Assembly: GCA_900545325.1 (NCBI GenBank)
Contig: UQZE01000047.1
Location: 1 to 13,614 of the forward strand
Origin: an uncultured Eubacteriales bacterium
GTDB lineage: Bacteria > Bacillota > Clostridia > Christensenellales > Borkfalkiaceae
Direction: 5' to 3'
Length of the DNA: 13,614 bases
In this document: one piece after another, positions 8,088 through 13,614 of the stretch
Numbering within the stretch: the stretch's first letter is position 1
Layout of the letters: each line of letters begins with the position of its first letter
The notes under the pieces: generated by a model
Told to the model about the DNA's origin: nothing
Database searches by the model: none
What the model saw: only the letters and a program-made list of their open reading frames with translations
Translations under genes and position numbers: made by a program

Positions 8088-8116
8088 TTGCGTTTTTCCG
8101 CGGTTTTTGATACTAT
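8088..8116 (+). promoter_or_regulatory. Predicted ung promoter (extended -10)
   Basis: TTGCGT (8088-8093) is a weak -35 element. It lies 17 bases before TACTAT (8111-8116), which is preceded by TGA to make an extended -10 (TGnTACTAT). Transcription would start near 8122-8124, only about 2-4 bases before the ung ATG at 8126. Confidence 0.55.
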
Positions 8117-8142
8117 ATAGACATTATGAAACCGCTCGGCAA
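8112..8142 (-). promoter_or_regulatory. Possible dgt-operon promoter overlapping the ung -10
   Basis: On the minus strand TTGCCG (8142-8137) precedes TATATA by 17 bases, or the better TATAGT (8117-8112) by 19 bases. The -10 box shares the palindrome CTATATAG (8113-8120) with the ung promoter. It would give dgt a leader of about 135 bases. A second -10-like TAAAAT lies nearer to dgt but lacks a -35. Weak evidence. Confidence 0.3.
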
Positions 8143-8800
8143 CGACTGGGACGAAATCCTGAAAGACGAATTCGAAACGCCGTCTTACAAGGAACTACGC
8201 GCCTTTTTGAAAAGAGAATATTCCACGCGCGACGTCTATCCCCCGATGGATCGGATTTTCGAATGTTTCCGCCTGACGCCCTTCGCGGCCGTGAAAGCGG
8301 TCATCCTCGGGCAGGATCCCTACCACAACCCGCGCCAGGCGATGGGGCTTTCCTTTTCCGTCCCCGACGGCGTGCCTCCCCCGCCCTCCCTGCTCAATAT
8401 GTGCAAGGAGCTGGAGGACGAACTCGGCATACCGCAGGCGGAGAGCGGAAATCTGACCAAATGGGCGGAACAGGGCGTTCTGCTTCTGAACACCGCGCTC
8501 ACCGTGCGGGCGTACAGCGCAAACTCTCACCGCGGCCGCGGCTGGGAACCCTTCACCGACGGCGTGATCAAAAAGCTTTCGGACGGCAGGGAAAATCTGG
8601 TATTTCTGCTGTGGGGCGGCAACGCGCGCGGCAAGAAAAGCCTGATAGACGGAAAAAAACACCTTGTGCTGGAATGCGCGCATCCCAGCCCGCTTTCGGC
8701 TTTCAACGGCTTTTTCGGCTGCGGACACTTTAAAAAGACGAACGACTACCTGATATCGCACGGCATAAGCCCTATAGACTGGAATTTGAACGCAAAATGA
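8126..8800 (+). CDS. ung: Uracil-DNA glycosylase, family 1
   Basis: The product is 224 residues, the normal family-1 length. It removes uracil from DNA after cytosine deamination or dUMP incorporation, the first step of base excision repair. The water-activating loop GQDPYH (62-67) holds catalytic D64. F77 (GLSFSV) stacks on uracil, N122 (LLLNTALTVR) reads it, and HPSPLSA (186-192) carries the catalytic H186 and the DNA-intercalating loop. The N-terminus (GNDWDEIL) matches the family start, so the ATG at 8126 is right. There is no ribosome binding site, and the predicted transcription start falls next to the ATG. The TGA overlaps the ATG of the next gene. Its divergent partner dgt also acts on DNA precursors. 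Confidence 0.97.
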   Translation: MKPLGNDWDEILKDEFETPSYKELRAFLKREYSTRDVYPPMDRIFECFRLTPFAAVKAVILGQDPYHNPRQAMGLSFSVPDGVPPPPSLLNMCKELEDELGIPQAESGNLTKWAEQGVLLLNTALTVRAYSANSHRGRGWEPFTDGVIKKLSDGRENLVFLLWGGNARGKKSLIDGKKHLVLECAHPSPLSAFNGFFGCGHFKKTNDYLISHGISPIDWNLNAK

Positions 8801-10011
8801 AATTTATAGTGATCCTCGGGGACGGCATGGCCGATTACCCCATAGCAGAACTCGGCAACAGAACGCCGCTCGAAGCGGCGAAAACACCGCACTTCGACGC
8901 GCTCGCGAAAAAAAGCGAGATCGGACTGGTAAAGACCGTGCCCGACGGCATGAAACCCGGCAGCGACGTGGCCAACCTTTCGGTGCTCGGCTACGATCCC
9001 GCTGTTTATTATTCGGGGCGCTCCCCGCTCGAAGCGGCGAGCATAGGCATACCGCTGAAAGATACGGACGTTACTTTCCGCGCAAACCTCGTAACCCTCG
9101 GCGGCGGGGAGGACTTTGAGGACGCCGTGATGCTCGATTATTCCGCGGGCGAGATATCCACCGCGGAGGCAAAGGAACTCATCTCCTTCCTCGCGGAAAA
9201 GCTGGACGCGGAAAACTCCAAACTCTATGCGGGGGTGAGTTACCGCCATTGCCTGGTGCTCGCCGAGGGCAGCGTGCAAACCGAACTCACGCCGCCGCAC
9301 GACATCACGGGCCGCCCCGTGCGCGGGTATCTTCCGCAGGGCGAGGGCGCCCGGTTCCTGCTTTCCCTGATGGAAAAATCGCGCAAACTCTTGAAAGATC
9401 ACCCCGTCAACCGCGCGCGGGAGGCCGCGGGCAAGCGCCCCGCCTCCTCTTTGTGGTTCTGGGGTGCGGGCAGAAAGCCGAAACTCGACGGCTTTGAAAA
9501 AAAATTCGGCAAAAAGGGCGTGATGATCTCCGCCGTAGACCTGCTGAAGGGCATAGGCAAGCTGACGGGCATGCAGGTGCCCGACGTAAAGGGCGCGACG
9601 GGCAACTACGATACCGACTTCACCGCCAAAGCGCGCGCGGCGCTCGACGCGTTCGACGGCGGCGCGGACTTCGCCTATATCCACATGGAGGCGCCCGACG
9701 AATGCGGGCACCAGGGCGATCTCGCGCATAAGATCTATTCGATAGAACAGATCGACCAAAAGGTCGCGGGCTTTCTCATTCCCGAAATGGAGAGGCGGGG
9801 CGAGCCGTTTTCCGTGCTCCTGCTGCCCGATCACCCCACGCCCGTCGCCGTTAGAACGCACGTTTCCGATCCCGTGCCCTATCTCTTATACAGGAGCGGG
9901 GAAAGCGCGTCCGTCGGCCGGGCGGAGGTTTACAGCGAGCGCGCGGCGGCGGATACGGGCGTTTTCGTACCCGCCGGATACGAGCTGATGAAAAGATTTT
10001 TAATGCGCTGA
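8797..10011 (+). CDS. Cofactor-independent phosphoglycerate mutase, ApgM type (or proposed homoserine kinase)
   Basis: The product is 404 residues of the alkaline phosphatase superfamily. Metal and catalytic residues are visible: D9 (ILGDGMAD), the Ser nucleophile S56 in PGSDVANLSVLGYDP, D301 and H305 (APDECGH), D345-H346 (PDHPTP) and H355. The SLWFWGAGRKPKL and PPHDITGRP stretches match the archaeal-type 2,3-bisphosphoglycerate-independent mutase group, about 400 residues against about 510 for standard GpmI. Part of this bacterial group has been proposed to act as homoserine kinase (the TIGR02535 subgroup). I cannot separate the two, and no threonine genes are nearby. The ATG overlaps the ung stop (ATGA) and lacks a close ribosome binding site, so translation is probably coupled to ung. 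Confidence 0.9.
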   Translation: MKFIVILGDGMADYPIAELGNRTPLEAAKTPHFDALAKKSEIGLVKTVPDGMKPGSDVANLSVLGYDPAVYYSGRSPLEAASIGIPLKDTDVTFRANLVTLGGGEDFEDAVMLDYSAGEISTAEAKELISFLAEKLDAENSKLYAGVSYRHCLVLAEGSVQTELTPPHDITGRPVRGYLPQGEGARFLLSLMEKSRKLLKDHPVNRAREAAGKRPASSLWFWGAGRKPKLDGFEKKFGKKGVMISAVDLLKGIGKLTGMQVPDVKGATGNYDTDFTAKARAALDAFDGGADFAYIHMEAPDECGHQGDLAHKIYSIEQIDQKVAGFLIPEMERRGEPFSVLLLPDHPTPVAVRTHVSDPVPYLLYRSGESASVGRAEVYSERAAADTGVFVPAGYELMKRFLMR

Positions 10012-10042
10012 AAGATGAATTGTCAAACCAAGCGCAGCGCAT
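10003..10042. repeat. Inverted repeat spanning the ApgM-type gene stop
   Basis: ATGCGCTG (10003-10010) and CAGCGCAT (10035-10042) are perfect 8-base inverted copies with a 24-base loop. The left arm overlaps the TGA stop. It may form a weak RNA hairpin upstream of the main terminator. Confidence 0.45.
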
Positions 10043-10044
10043 AG

Positions 10045-10070
10045 TAAGATTTTGAAAAAAACAAATCTTA
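10045..10070. repeat. AT-rich inverted repeat
   Basis: TAAGATTT (10045-10052) and AAATCTTA (10063-10070) are perfect 8-base inverted copies around a 10-base A-rich loop. The hairpin would be weak and lies between the ApgM-type gene and the main terminator. It has no T-run and no assigned role. Confidence 0.4.
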
Positions 10071-10091
10071 AAATAATTCGCTGAAAAACAT

Positions 10092-10118
10092 AAAAGCGCG
10101 GCTAATAGCCGCGCTTTT
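10092..10118. terminator. Bidirectional intrinsic terminator
   Basis: A 12-base-pair perfect stem (10092-10103 with 10107-10118) has core GCGCGGCT/AGCCGCGC and a 3-base loop. A-runs on the left and T-runs on the right make it work in both directions: TTTTTC follows on the plus strand, and TTTTATGTTTTT on the minus strand. It ends the ung/ApgM transcript and the convergent hydrogenase transcript. A smaller CGCGG/CCGCG hairpin (10127-10140) sits between it and the hydrogenase stop. Confidence 0.93.
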
Positions 10119-10146
10119 TCTTTCGCCGCGGAAAACCGCGCCGTTT

Positions 10147-11655
10147 TCAGTCGAGCTGTATTTCTTCGAGTTCTTTCGGAGGCACCGCCTCGGGGGAGGT
10201 TTCGGACATCTTTTTCACGAGCATGGCCGCTTTGTTGACGGGAATATTCGTACCCGCGCCGGCGACGCAGCCGCCGGGGCAGCCCATGCCCTCGATAAGA
10301 CAGCCGTTCTTTTTGCCGAGTTTCGCCAGCATGAGCATCTTGCTGCATTCGTCCAGCCCCTCGCAATGTTCGATATGGACCTCCGTGTCGGGATAATATT
10401 TCCCGATGCACTTTTCGATGGCTCCCGCCACGCCGCCCGCGACGGCATACCCTCTGCCCGCGCCCGTGGCGTCGTGCATTTCTTCTTCGCACTCGATATC
10501 CTCCACGTCGATATTCTTCGCCTCGAACACCGCGGAAAGCTCTTCGAAGGTCAGCACGAAGTCCACGTCGCTCCTGATCGAGCGGCGGGAGGCCTCCAGC
10601 TTTTTCGCCGCGCACGGGCCGATGAATACCACGCGCGCTTCGGGATGTTTTTTCTTGATGGTGCGCGCCGTCGCCACCATGGGCGTAAGGGTGTTGGAAA
10701 TATTGTCGATGGTGGTCGGGAAATACTTTTTCGCCAGCACTGCCCATGCAGGGCAGCACGAAGTGAGCATGAACGGAATTTTGCCCGTGGCGACTTCTTC
10801 GGCGTAATGTTTCGCCTCGATGACCGCGCCCATATCCGCGCCGAGGGCGACTTCGTAAACTTCCTTGAAGCCGAGCAGTCTCAGCGCCGCCTTGATCTTA
10901 CCCGGCGTGGCCTTGTCGCCGAACTGTCCAACGTAAGCGGGCGCGAGCGCGACGATGATCTCGTCGCCGCGTTTGAGCGCGCGTATGAGCTGAAAGATCT
11001 GCGACTTGTCCGCAATGGCGCCGAACGGACAGCTGACCATGCACATGCCGCAGGAAACGCATTTGTCGTTGTTGATGCGCGCGCGGCCGAGGTCGTCGCT
11101 CTCGATGGCCTTCACGCCGCATGCCTGCGCGCACGGCCTCGTCTGGTGCACGATGGCGCCGTAAGGGCATACGTTTTTGCACTTGCCGCATTTGATGCAT
11201 TTATTCTGGTCTATGACCGACCTGCCGTCCACGATGGATATCGCGTTCTTCGGGCAGACCTCCGTGCAGGGGTGCGCCACGCAGCCGCGGCAGTTGTCGG
11301 TTACCATATAGCGGTTAGGCGGGCAGGCCTCGCACGCAGAGGGTATCACCTGCATGAGGGGCGGTTCGTAATATTTATCCGCAATGTCGCTCTCGTGCAG
11401 GCCGTTCGTTATGTGAACGGGTTTGTCCTCGGGACGGAGCGAAAGTCCCATCGTCAGGCGGACGCGCTCCGAACATATGGCGCGCTCGCGCCAGATGCTT
11501 TCGCGGTAAAGCGGCTTGTCGCCGGGGGTGATGTTGTAGGGAATGGCCTCGATTGCGTCGTTGATGTCGCCGTCGCGTTCGAACGCCACGCGCGCGACCT
11601 CCACAAAGACCTGTCTCCTGAGCAGTTTCAAAGGTGTAAGAAGTCCTCTCTCCAT
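10147..11655 (-). CDS. Monomeric [FeFe] hydrogenase, group B-like
   Basis: The product is 502 residues. The C-terminal H-cluster domain (about 230-475) has all three signatures: TSCCPAW (298-304, including the proton-transfer Cys), IGPCAAKKLE (345-354) and EGMGCPGGCVAGAG (455-468). The N-terminal half is Cys-rich: CxxC at 108/111, C122-x2-C125-x4-C130-x3-C134, and two ferredoxin-type CxxCxxCxxxCP sets (153-163 and 199-209). An extra C175/C179 pair brings the total to three or four 4Fe-4S clusters. It would reversibly reduce protons using ferredoxin in the cytoplasm. IGPC in place of MPC in the second motif, the extra Cys sets and the single-gene setting point to group B, whose physiological role is poorly known. 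No maturation genes (hydE, hydF, hydG) or partner subunits are in the window. AAGGAG lies 7 bases before the ATG. Confidence 0.93.
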   Translation of the reverse strand: MERGLLTPLKLLRRQVFVEVARVAFERDGDINDAIEAIPYNITPGDKPLYRESIWRERAICSERVRLTMGLSLRPEDKPVHITNGLHESDIADKYYEPPLMQVIPSACEACPPNRYMVTDNCRGCVAHPCTEVCPKNAISIVDGRSVIDQNKCIKCGKCKNVCPYGAIVHQTRPCAQACGVKAIESDDLGRARINNDKCVSCGMCMVSCPFGAIADKSQIFQLIRALKRGDEIIVALAPAYVGQFGDKATPGKIKAALRLLGFKEVYEVALGADMGAVIEAKHYAEEVATGKIPFMLTSCCPAWAVLAKKYFPTTIDNISNTLTPMVATARTIKKKHPEARVVFIGPCAAKKLEASRRSIRSDVDFVLTFEELSAVFEAKNIDVEDIECEEEMHDATGAGRGYAVAGGVAGAIEKCIGKYYPDTEVHIEHCEGLDECSKMLMLAKLGKKNGCLIEGMGCPGGCVAGAGTNIPVNKAAMLVKKMSETSPEAVPPKELEEIQLD

Positions 11656-11662
11656 GTTTGTT

Positions 11663-11668
11663 CTCCTT
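11663..11668 (-). promoter_or_regulatory. Hydrogenase ribosome binding site
   Basis: AAGGAG on the minus strand, 7 bases before the ATG at 11655. It coincides with the predicted transcription start, so nearly the whole leader is the ribosome binding site. Confidence 0.85.
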
Positions 11669-11674
11669 ATGATT

Positions 11675-11703
11675 ATTGTAGCTTAAATCCCCTCGTCTGT
11701 CAA
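11675..11703 (-). promoter_or_regulatory. Near-consensus sigma-70 promoter of the hydrogenase gene
   Basis: On the minus strand a perfect TTGACA (11703-11698) is followed after 17 bases by TACAAT (11680-11675), five of six consensus bases. Transcription should start near 11668, giving a leader of about 13 bases. The promoter lies in the 55-base gap after malQ, which has no terminator. Confidence 0.85.
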
Positions 11704-11710
11704 CCTGTTT

Positions 11711-13207
11711 TTATCTGCCGTACGCTTCCGCGAGCGAACGCAGATCTTCCGCGGTCCGTTCCGCAAAATATTTTTCCTCTATGCGCACGCTCCAGTTCTG
11801 CGCCTTATCGGTGGAGGGTTCGTTCATGCGGTATTCCCCGCCGAGGCGCGCCGCGTCCTGCATGGGGAGCACGAAGAGCTGCGCCTTGCAGGCGAAACCC
11901 AGGGCGATCACCGCGTCGCACAGCTCCTCGTCCGTATCGGCGTTCCCCCCGGCGTTCATTTCCTTCAAGCTGTTTTTTACGCCCGCGACGAAGTTGTTTT
12001 TGTCCCACGAGCTCATGTTTTTCAGCAGGGAAACGAGGGTGTCGTTGTCGTGCGTGCCCGTGTAGCAGACGGAATTTTTTTCTATGTGTTCGGGCAGGTA
12101 TTTGTTATCCTTTTCGCCGTTGAACGCGAAGGAAAGCACGCACATGCCCGGAAAGCCCGTTTCTTCCAGAAGTTCGTATACACCGTCGTCCAGAATACCT
12201 AAATCCTCCGCGATGACGCGCGCTTTGTTCACCTTGCCGAGCAGGGCGGCGAACAGCTTCTCGTGCGGCACGTCCACCCAGCGCCCGTTTTTGGCGTTCG
12301 GGCTGCCCGCGGGGATTTCGTAATATCTGTCCAGCCCGCGGAAATGGTCTATGCGCAGATAATCGTAATTTCTGAGCGCCCCCGCCGTCCGCGCCGTCCA
12401 CCAGGCGAAACCGTCCCGTTCGTGCGCGGCGTAATCGAAAACGGGGTTGCCCCATAGCTGCCCTTCTTCGCTGAAATAATCGGGCGGCACGCCCGCGACC
12501 GCAGTCGGCCGCAGTTCGCCGTCCAGCTTGAAAAGTTCCGGGTTTTTCCAGACATCGAGGGAGTCGTACGCCGCGTAAATGGGCATATCCCCCACGATTT
12601 TGATATTCTTTTCCCGCGCGTACGCCTTGACCGCGCGCCACTGCCGCGCCGCCTCGTACTGCACGAACTGCCAGAAAAGCAGTTCTTCCCCGTGGGTTTT
12701 TGCAAAGTCCCGCAGCGCGGAGGGCTCGCGGTATTTGAGCGGTTTTTCCCAGCAGTCGAAGGACGCGCCCCCGTGCGCCTCCTTGATCGCCATAAAGAGG
12801 GCGTAATCGTAAAATTCGCCTTTCTTTACGAACCGCGCGAACGCGGGCGAACTCTTGCAGAAACGGGAAAACGCTTTTTTCAGGAGCGGGTAGCGCTCCC
12901 GATACAGCCTGCCGTAATCGACGTAACCGAAGGGGACCTGCGCCGAAAGCAGCTCCTCCCTTGTCAAAAGTCCCTCCGCATACAGCTCGTCGAGGGATAT
13001 AAAATACGGATTCAGGCTCCCCGCCGCAGGCGACTGGTAGGGCGAATTGCCGAACCCCGTCTGGCTGAGCGGCAGCACCTGCCAGTATGTCGCGCCCGCG
13101 CGGGCGAGATAATCCAAAAACGCGCGGCACTCCCCGCCGAACCCGCCTATTCCGTAAGCGTTCGGCAGGGAGGAAACGTGCATCAAAATTCCGTAGCCTC
13201 TTTTCAT
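11711..13207 (-). CDS. malQ: 4-alpha-glucanotransferase (amylomaltase, GH77)
   Basis: The product is 498 residues, the normal length for short bacterial MalQ. It transfers alpha-1,4-glucan segments between maltodextrins, in maltose use or glycogen turnover in the cytoplasm. The start MKRGYGILMHVSSLP matches the family N-terminus. Catalytic residues are visible: nucleophile D287 (LRIDHFRG), acid/base E334 (VIAEDLG) and transition-state D387 (GTHDND). The substrate-loop regions GDMPIY (206-211) and GVPPDYFS (239-246) are intact. Its ribosome binding site is odd: AAGAGG lies only 2 bases before the ATG. It follows purA by 57 bases with a GC hairpin but no T-run, so it is probably in the purA transcript. 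It may read through into the hydrogenase gene. No other glycogen gene is nearby. Confidence 0.97.
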   Translation of the reverse strand: MKRGYGILMHVSSLPNAYGIGGFGGECRAFLDYLARAGATYWQVLPLSQTGFGNSPYQSPAAGSLNPYFISLDELYAEGLLTREELLSAQVPFGYVDYGRLYRERYPLLKKAFSRFCKSSPAFARFVKKGEFYDYALFMAIKEAHGGASFDCWEKPLKYREPSALRDFAKTHGEELLFWQFVQYEAARQWRAVKAYAREKNIKIVGDMPIYAAYDSLDVWKNPELFKLDGELRPTAVAGVPPDYFSEEGQLWGNPVFDYAAHERDGFAWWTARTAGALRNYDYLRIDHFRGLDRYYEIPAGSPNAKNGRWVDVPHEKLFAALLGKVNKARVIAEDLGILDDGVYELLEETGFPGMCVLSFAFNGEKDNKYLPEHIEKNSVCYTGTHDNDTLVSLLKNMSSWDKNNFVAGVKNSLKEMNAGGNADTDEELCDAVIALGFACKAQLFVLPMQDAARLGGEYRMNEPSTDKAQNWSVRIEEKYFAERTAEDLRSLAEAYGR

Positions 13208-13219
13208 AGCCTCTTACCG

Positions 13220-13257
13220 CAACGCGCCGCGCAGCTGAAGAAAGCCGCGCGGCGTTG
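13220..13257. repeat. GC-rich hairpin between purA and malQ
   Basis: The minus-strand RNA can form an 11-pair stem (CAACG/CGTTG plus CCGCGC/GCGCGG) with a 2-base bulge, and three inner pairs around an 8-base loop. No T-run follows, so it is not a standard intrinsic terminator. It lies just ahead of the malQ start and could stabilise the purA 3' end or tune malQ. Confidence 0.55.
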
Positions 13258-13264
13258 AAATGTT

Positions 13265-13614
13265 TTATTTTCTTTCGAGAACGACGTACTGTTCCCTGCT
13301 CGCGCCGACGGAAACGTATTTGATGTACGAACCCGTGGCCTTTTCCAAAAACCTTATATAATCGAGCGCCTCTTTCGGCAGATCCTCTTCCTTCCTGCAG
13401 GCGGAAATATCCCTGTTCCAACCCTTGAGTTTCGTAAACACGGGCTTGCACCTGTCGAGGTCGGCCGAAAACGGAAACTCGGAAATCTCCCTGCCGTCCA
13501 GCTCGTACGCCGTGCAGACCTCTATTTCGTCCATAAAGGAAAGCACGTCCAGCTTGGTGAGCGCGATCTCGTCCGCACCCTGCATGCGTATGCCGTAACG
13601 GCTGGCGGGCACGT
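13265..13614 (-). CDS. purA: Adenylosuccinate synthetase, C-terminal part
   Basis: Only the last 115 residues are in the window and the gene continues past the right edge. The GTG at 13612 is an internal Val codon, not a start. PurA joins IMP and aspartate using GTP to form adenylosuccinate, the first step from IMP to AMP. The visible part has the guanine-recognition stretch LTKLDVLS, then CTAYELDG, a GW (typical PGW) segment followed by DI, and the final SVGASREQYVVL. The usual SxGPDR near the end reads SVGASR here, a small change at a base-contacting loop. It ends in a TAA 57 bases before malQ. Confidence 0.95.
   Translation of the reverse strand, partial: VPASRYGIRMQGADEIALTKLDVLSFMDEIEVCTAYELDGREISEFPFSADLDRCKPVFTKLKGWNRDISACRKEEDLPKEALDYIRFLEKATGSYIKYVSVGASREQYVVLERK

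Larger units (their letters stand above)
7971..8125. other. Divergent dgt/ung intergenic region
   Basis: These 155 bases are AT-rich compared with the flanking genes, with many A and T runs. They hold the overlapping divergent promoters, the dyad at 8039-8070, and a direct repeat TTGCGTTTT at 8066-8074 and 8088-8096, whose starts are 22 bases apart (two helical turns). The second copy overlaps the ung -35 element. I see no small gene or RNA. Confidence 0.6.

Noticed and set aside
8000..8110. Small RNA or riboswitch in the dgt/ung gap
   Set aside because: The region is A/T-run rich with no stable nested stems or recognisable aptamer pattern. The dyad is better explained as DNA-level or chance.
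6555..8120. Long plus-strand open frame (521 codons) antisense to gtrA, DUF1294 and dgt
   Set aside because: It runs across three real genes and an AT-rich intergenic region, with no start signals. It is a by-product of codon bias.
8797..10011. Phosphopentomutase or standard GpmI assignment for the ApgM-type gene
   Set aside because: The length (404) and the PGSDVANLSVLGYDP and WFWGAG motifs fit the archaeal-type mutase group, not the longer GpmI or phosphopentomutase.
10366..12123. Long plus-strand open frame (585 codons) antisense to the hydrogenase and malQ
   Set aside because: The opposite strand encodes two intact enzymes with all catalytic motifs. The antisense product is low-complexity and looks like no known protein.

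Overview
The window reads as ordinary bacterial chromosome from a GC-rich, probably anaerobic member of the Clostridia or a related Firmicutes lineage. The evidence is the dgt-dnaG-rpoD-trmK-nif3-zinc ribbon gene order, a short Firmicutes-type RpoD, Bacillus-like AAGGAG ribosome binding sites, and a monomeric [FeFe] hydrogenase of the group B type. A finer placement, such as a gut Christensenellales-like lineage, would be a guess. The first 24 bases are Illumina adapter, so the window starts at an untrimmed contig end, most likely from a metagenome. I see no phage, insertion sequence, CRISPR array, rRNA or tRNA.

Layout. (1) Positions 25-7970, minus strand: ten tightly packed genes, transcribed in the order dgt, a DUF1294 membrane protein, a GtrA-family membrane protein, dnaG, rpoD, trmK, a Nif3-like protein, a coiled-coil zinc-ribbon protein (COG1579), an EamA/DMT transporter and a Dabb-domain protein cut by the adapter. 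Junctions are overlaps of 4 bases, zero-gap TAA|ATG junctions, or gaps of 1-22 bases, with one gap of 74 bases. (2) Positions 7971-8125: an AT-rich divergent intergenic region with overlapping -10 elements and small repeats. (3) Positions 8126-10011, plus strand: ung and an ApgM-type phosphoglycerate mutase overlapping by ATGA. (4) Positions 10012-10146: a convergent intergenic region with a strong bidirectional terminator and other inverted repeats. (5) Positions 10147-13614, minus strand: the 3' end of purA, then malQ, then the [FeFe] hydrogenase with its own near-consensus promoter.

How the genes work together. The left block is a variant of the macromolecular synthesis operon. It joins dNTP-pool control (Dgt), replication priming (DnaG), the housekeeping sigma factor (RpoD) and tRNA modification (TrmK), with several conserved but poorly understood partners. 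Ung (uracil repair) is divergent from Dgt, so two DNA-precursor or DNA-repair functions share one control region. The right block holds central metabolism: ApgM (glycolysis or, less certainly, homoserine phosphorylation), MalQ (maltodextrin or glycogen glucan transfer), PurA (AMP synthesis) and a hydrogenase for ferredoxin-linked hydrogen metabolism or sensing.

I did not find a clearly new biological system. The points most worth a second look are the adapter contamination, the two small membrane proteins inserted between dgt and dnaG, the shared ung/dgt promoter region with a possibly leaderless ung, and the stand-alone hydrogenase with a strong promoter and very short leader.
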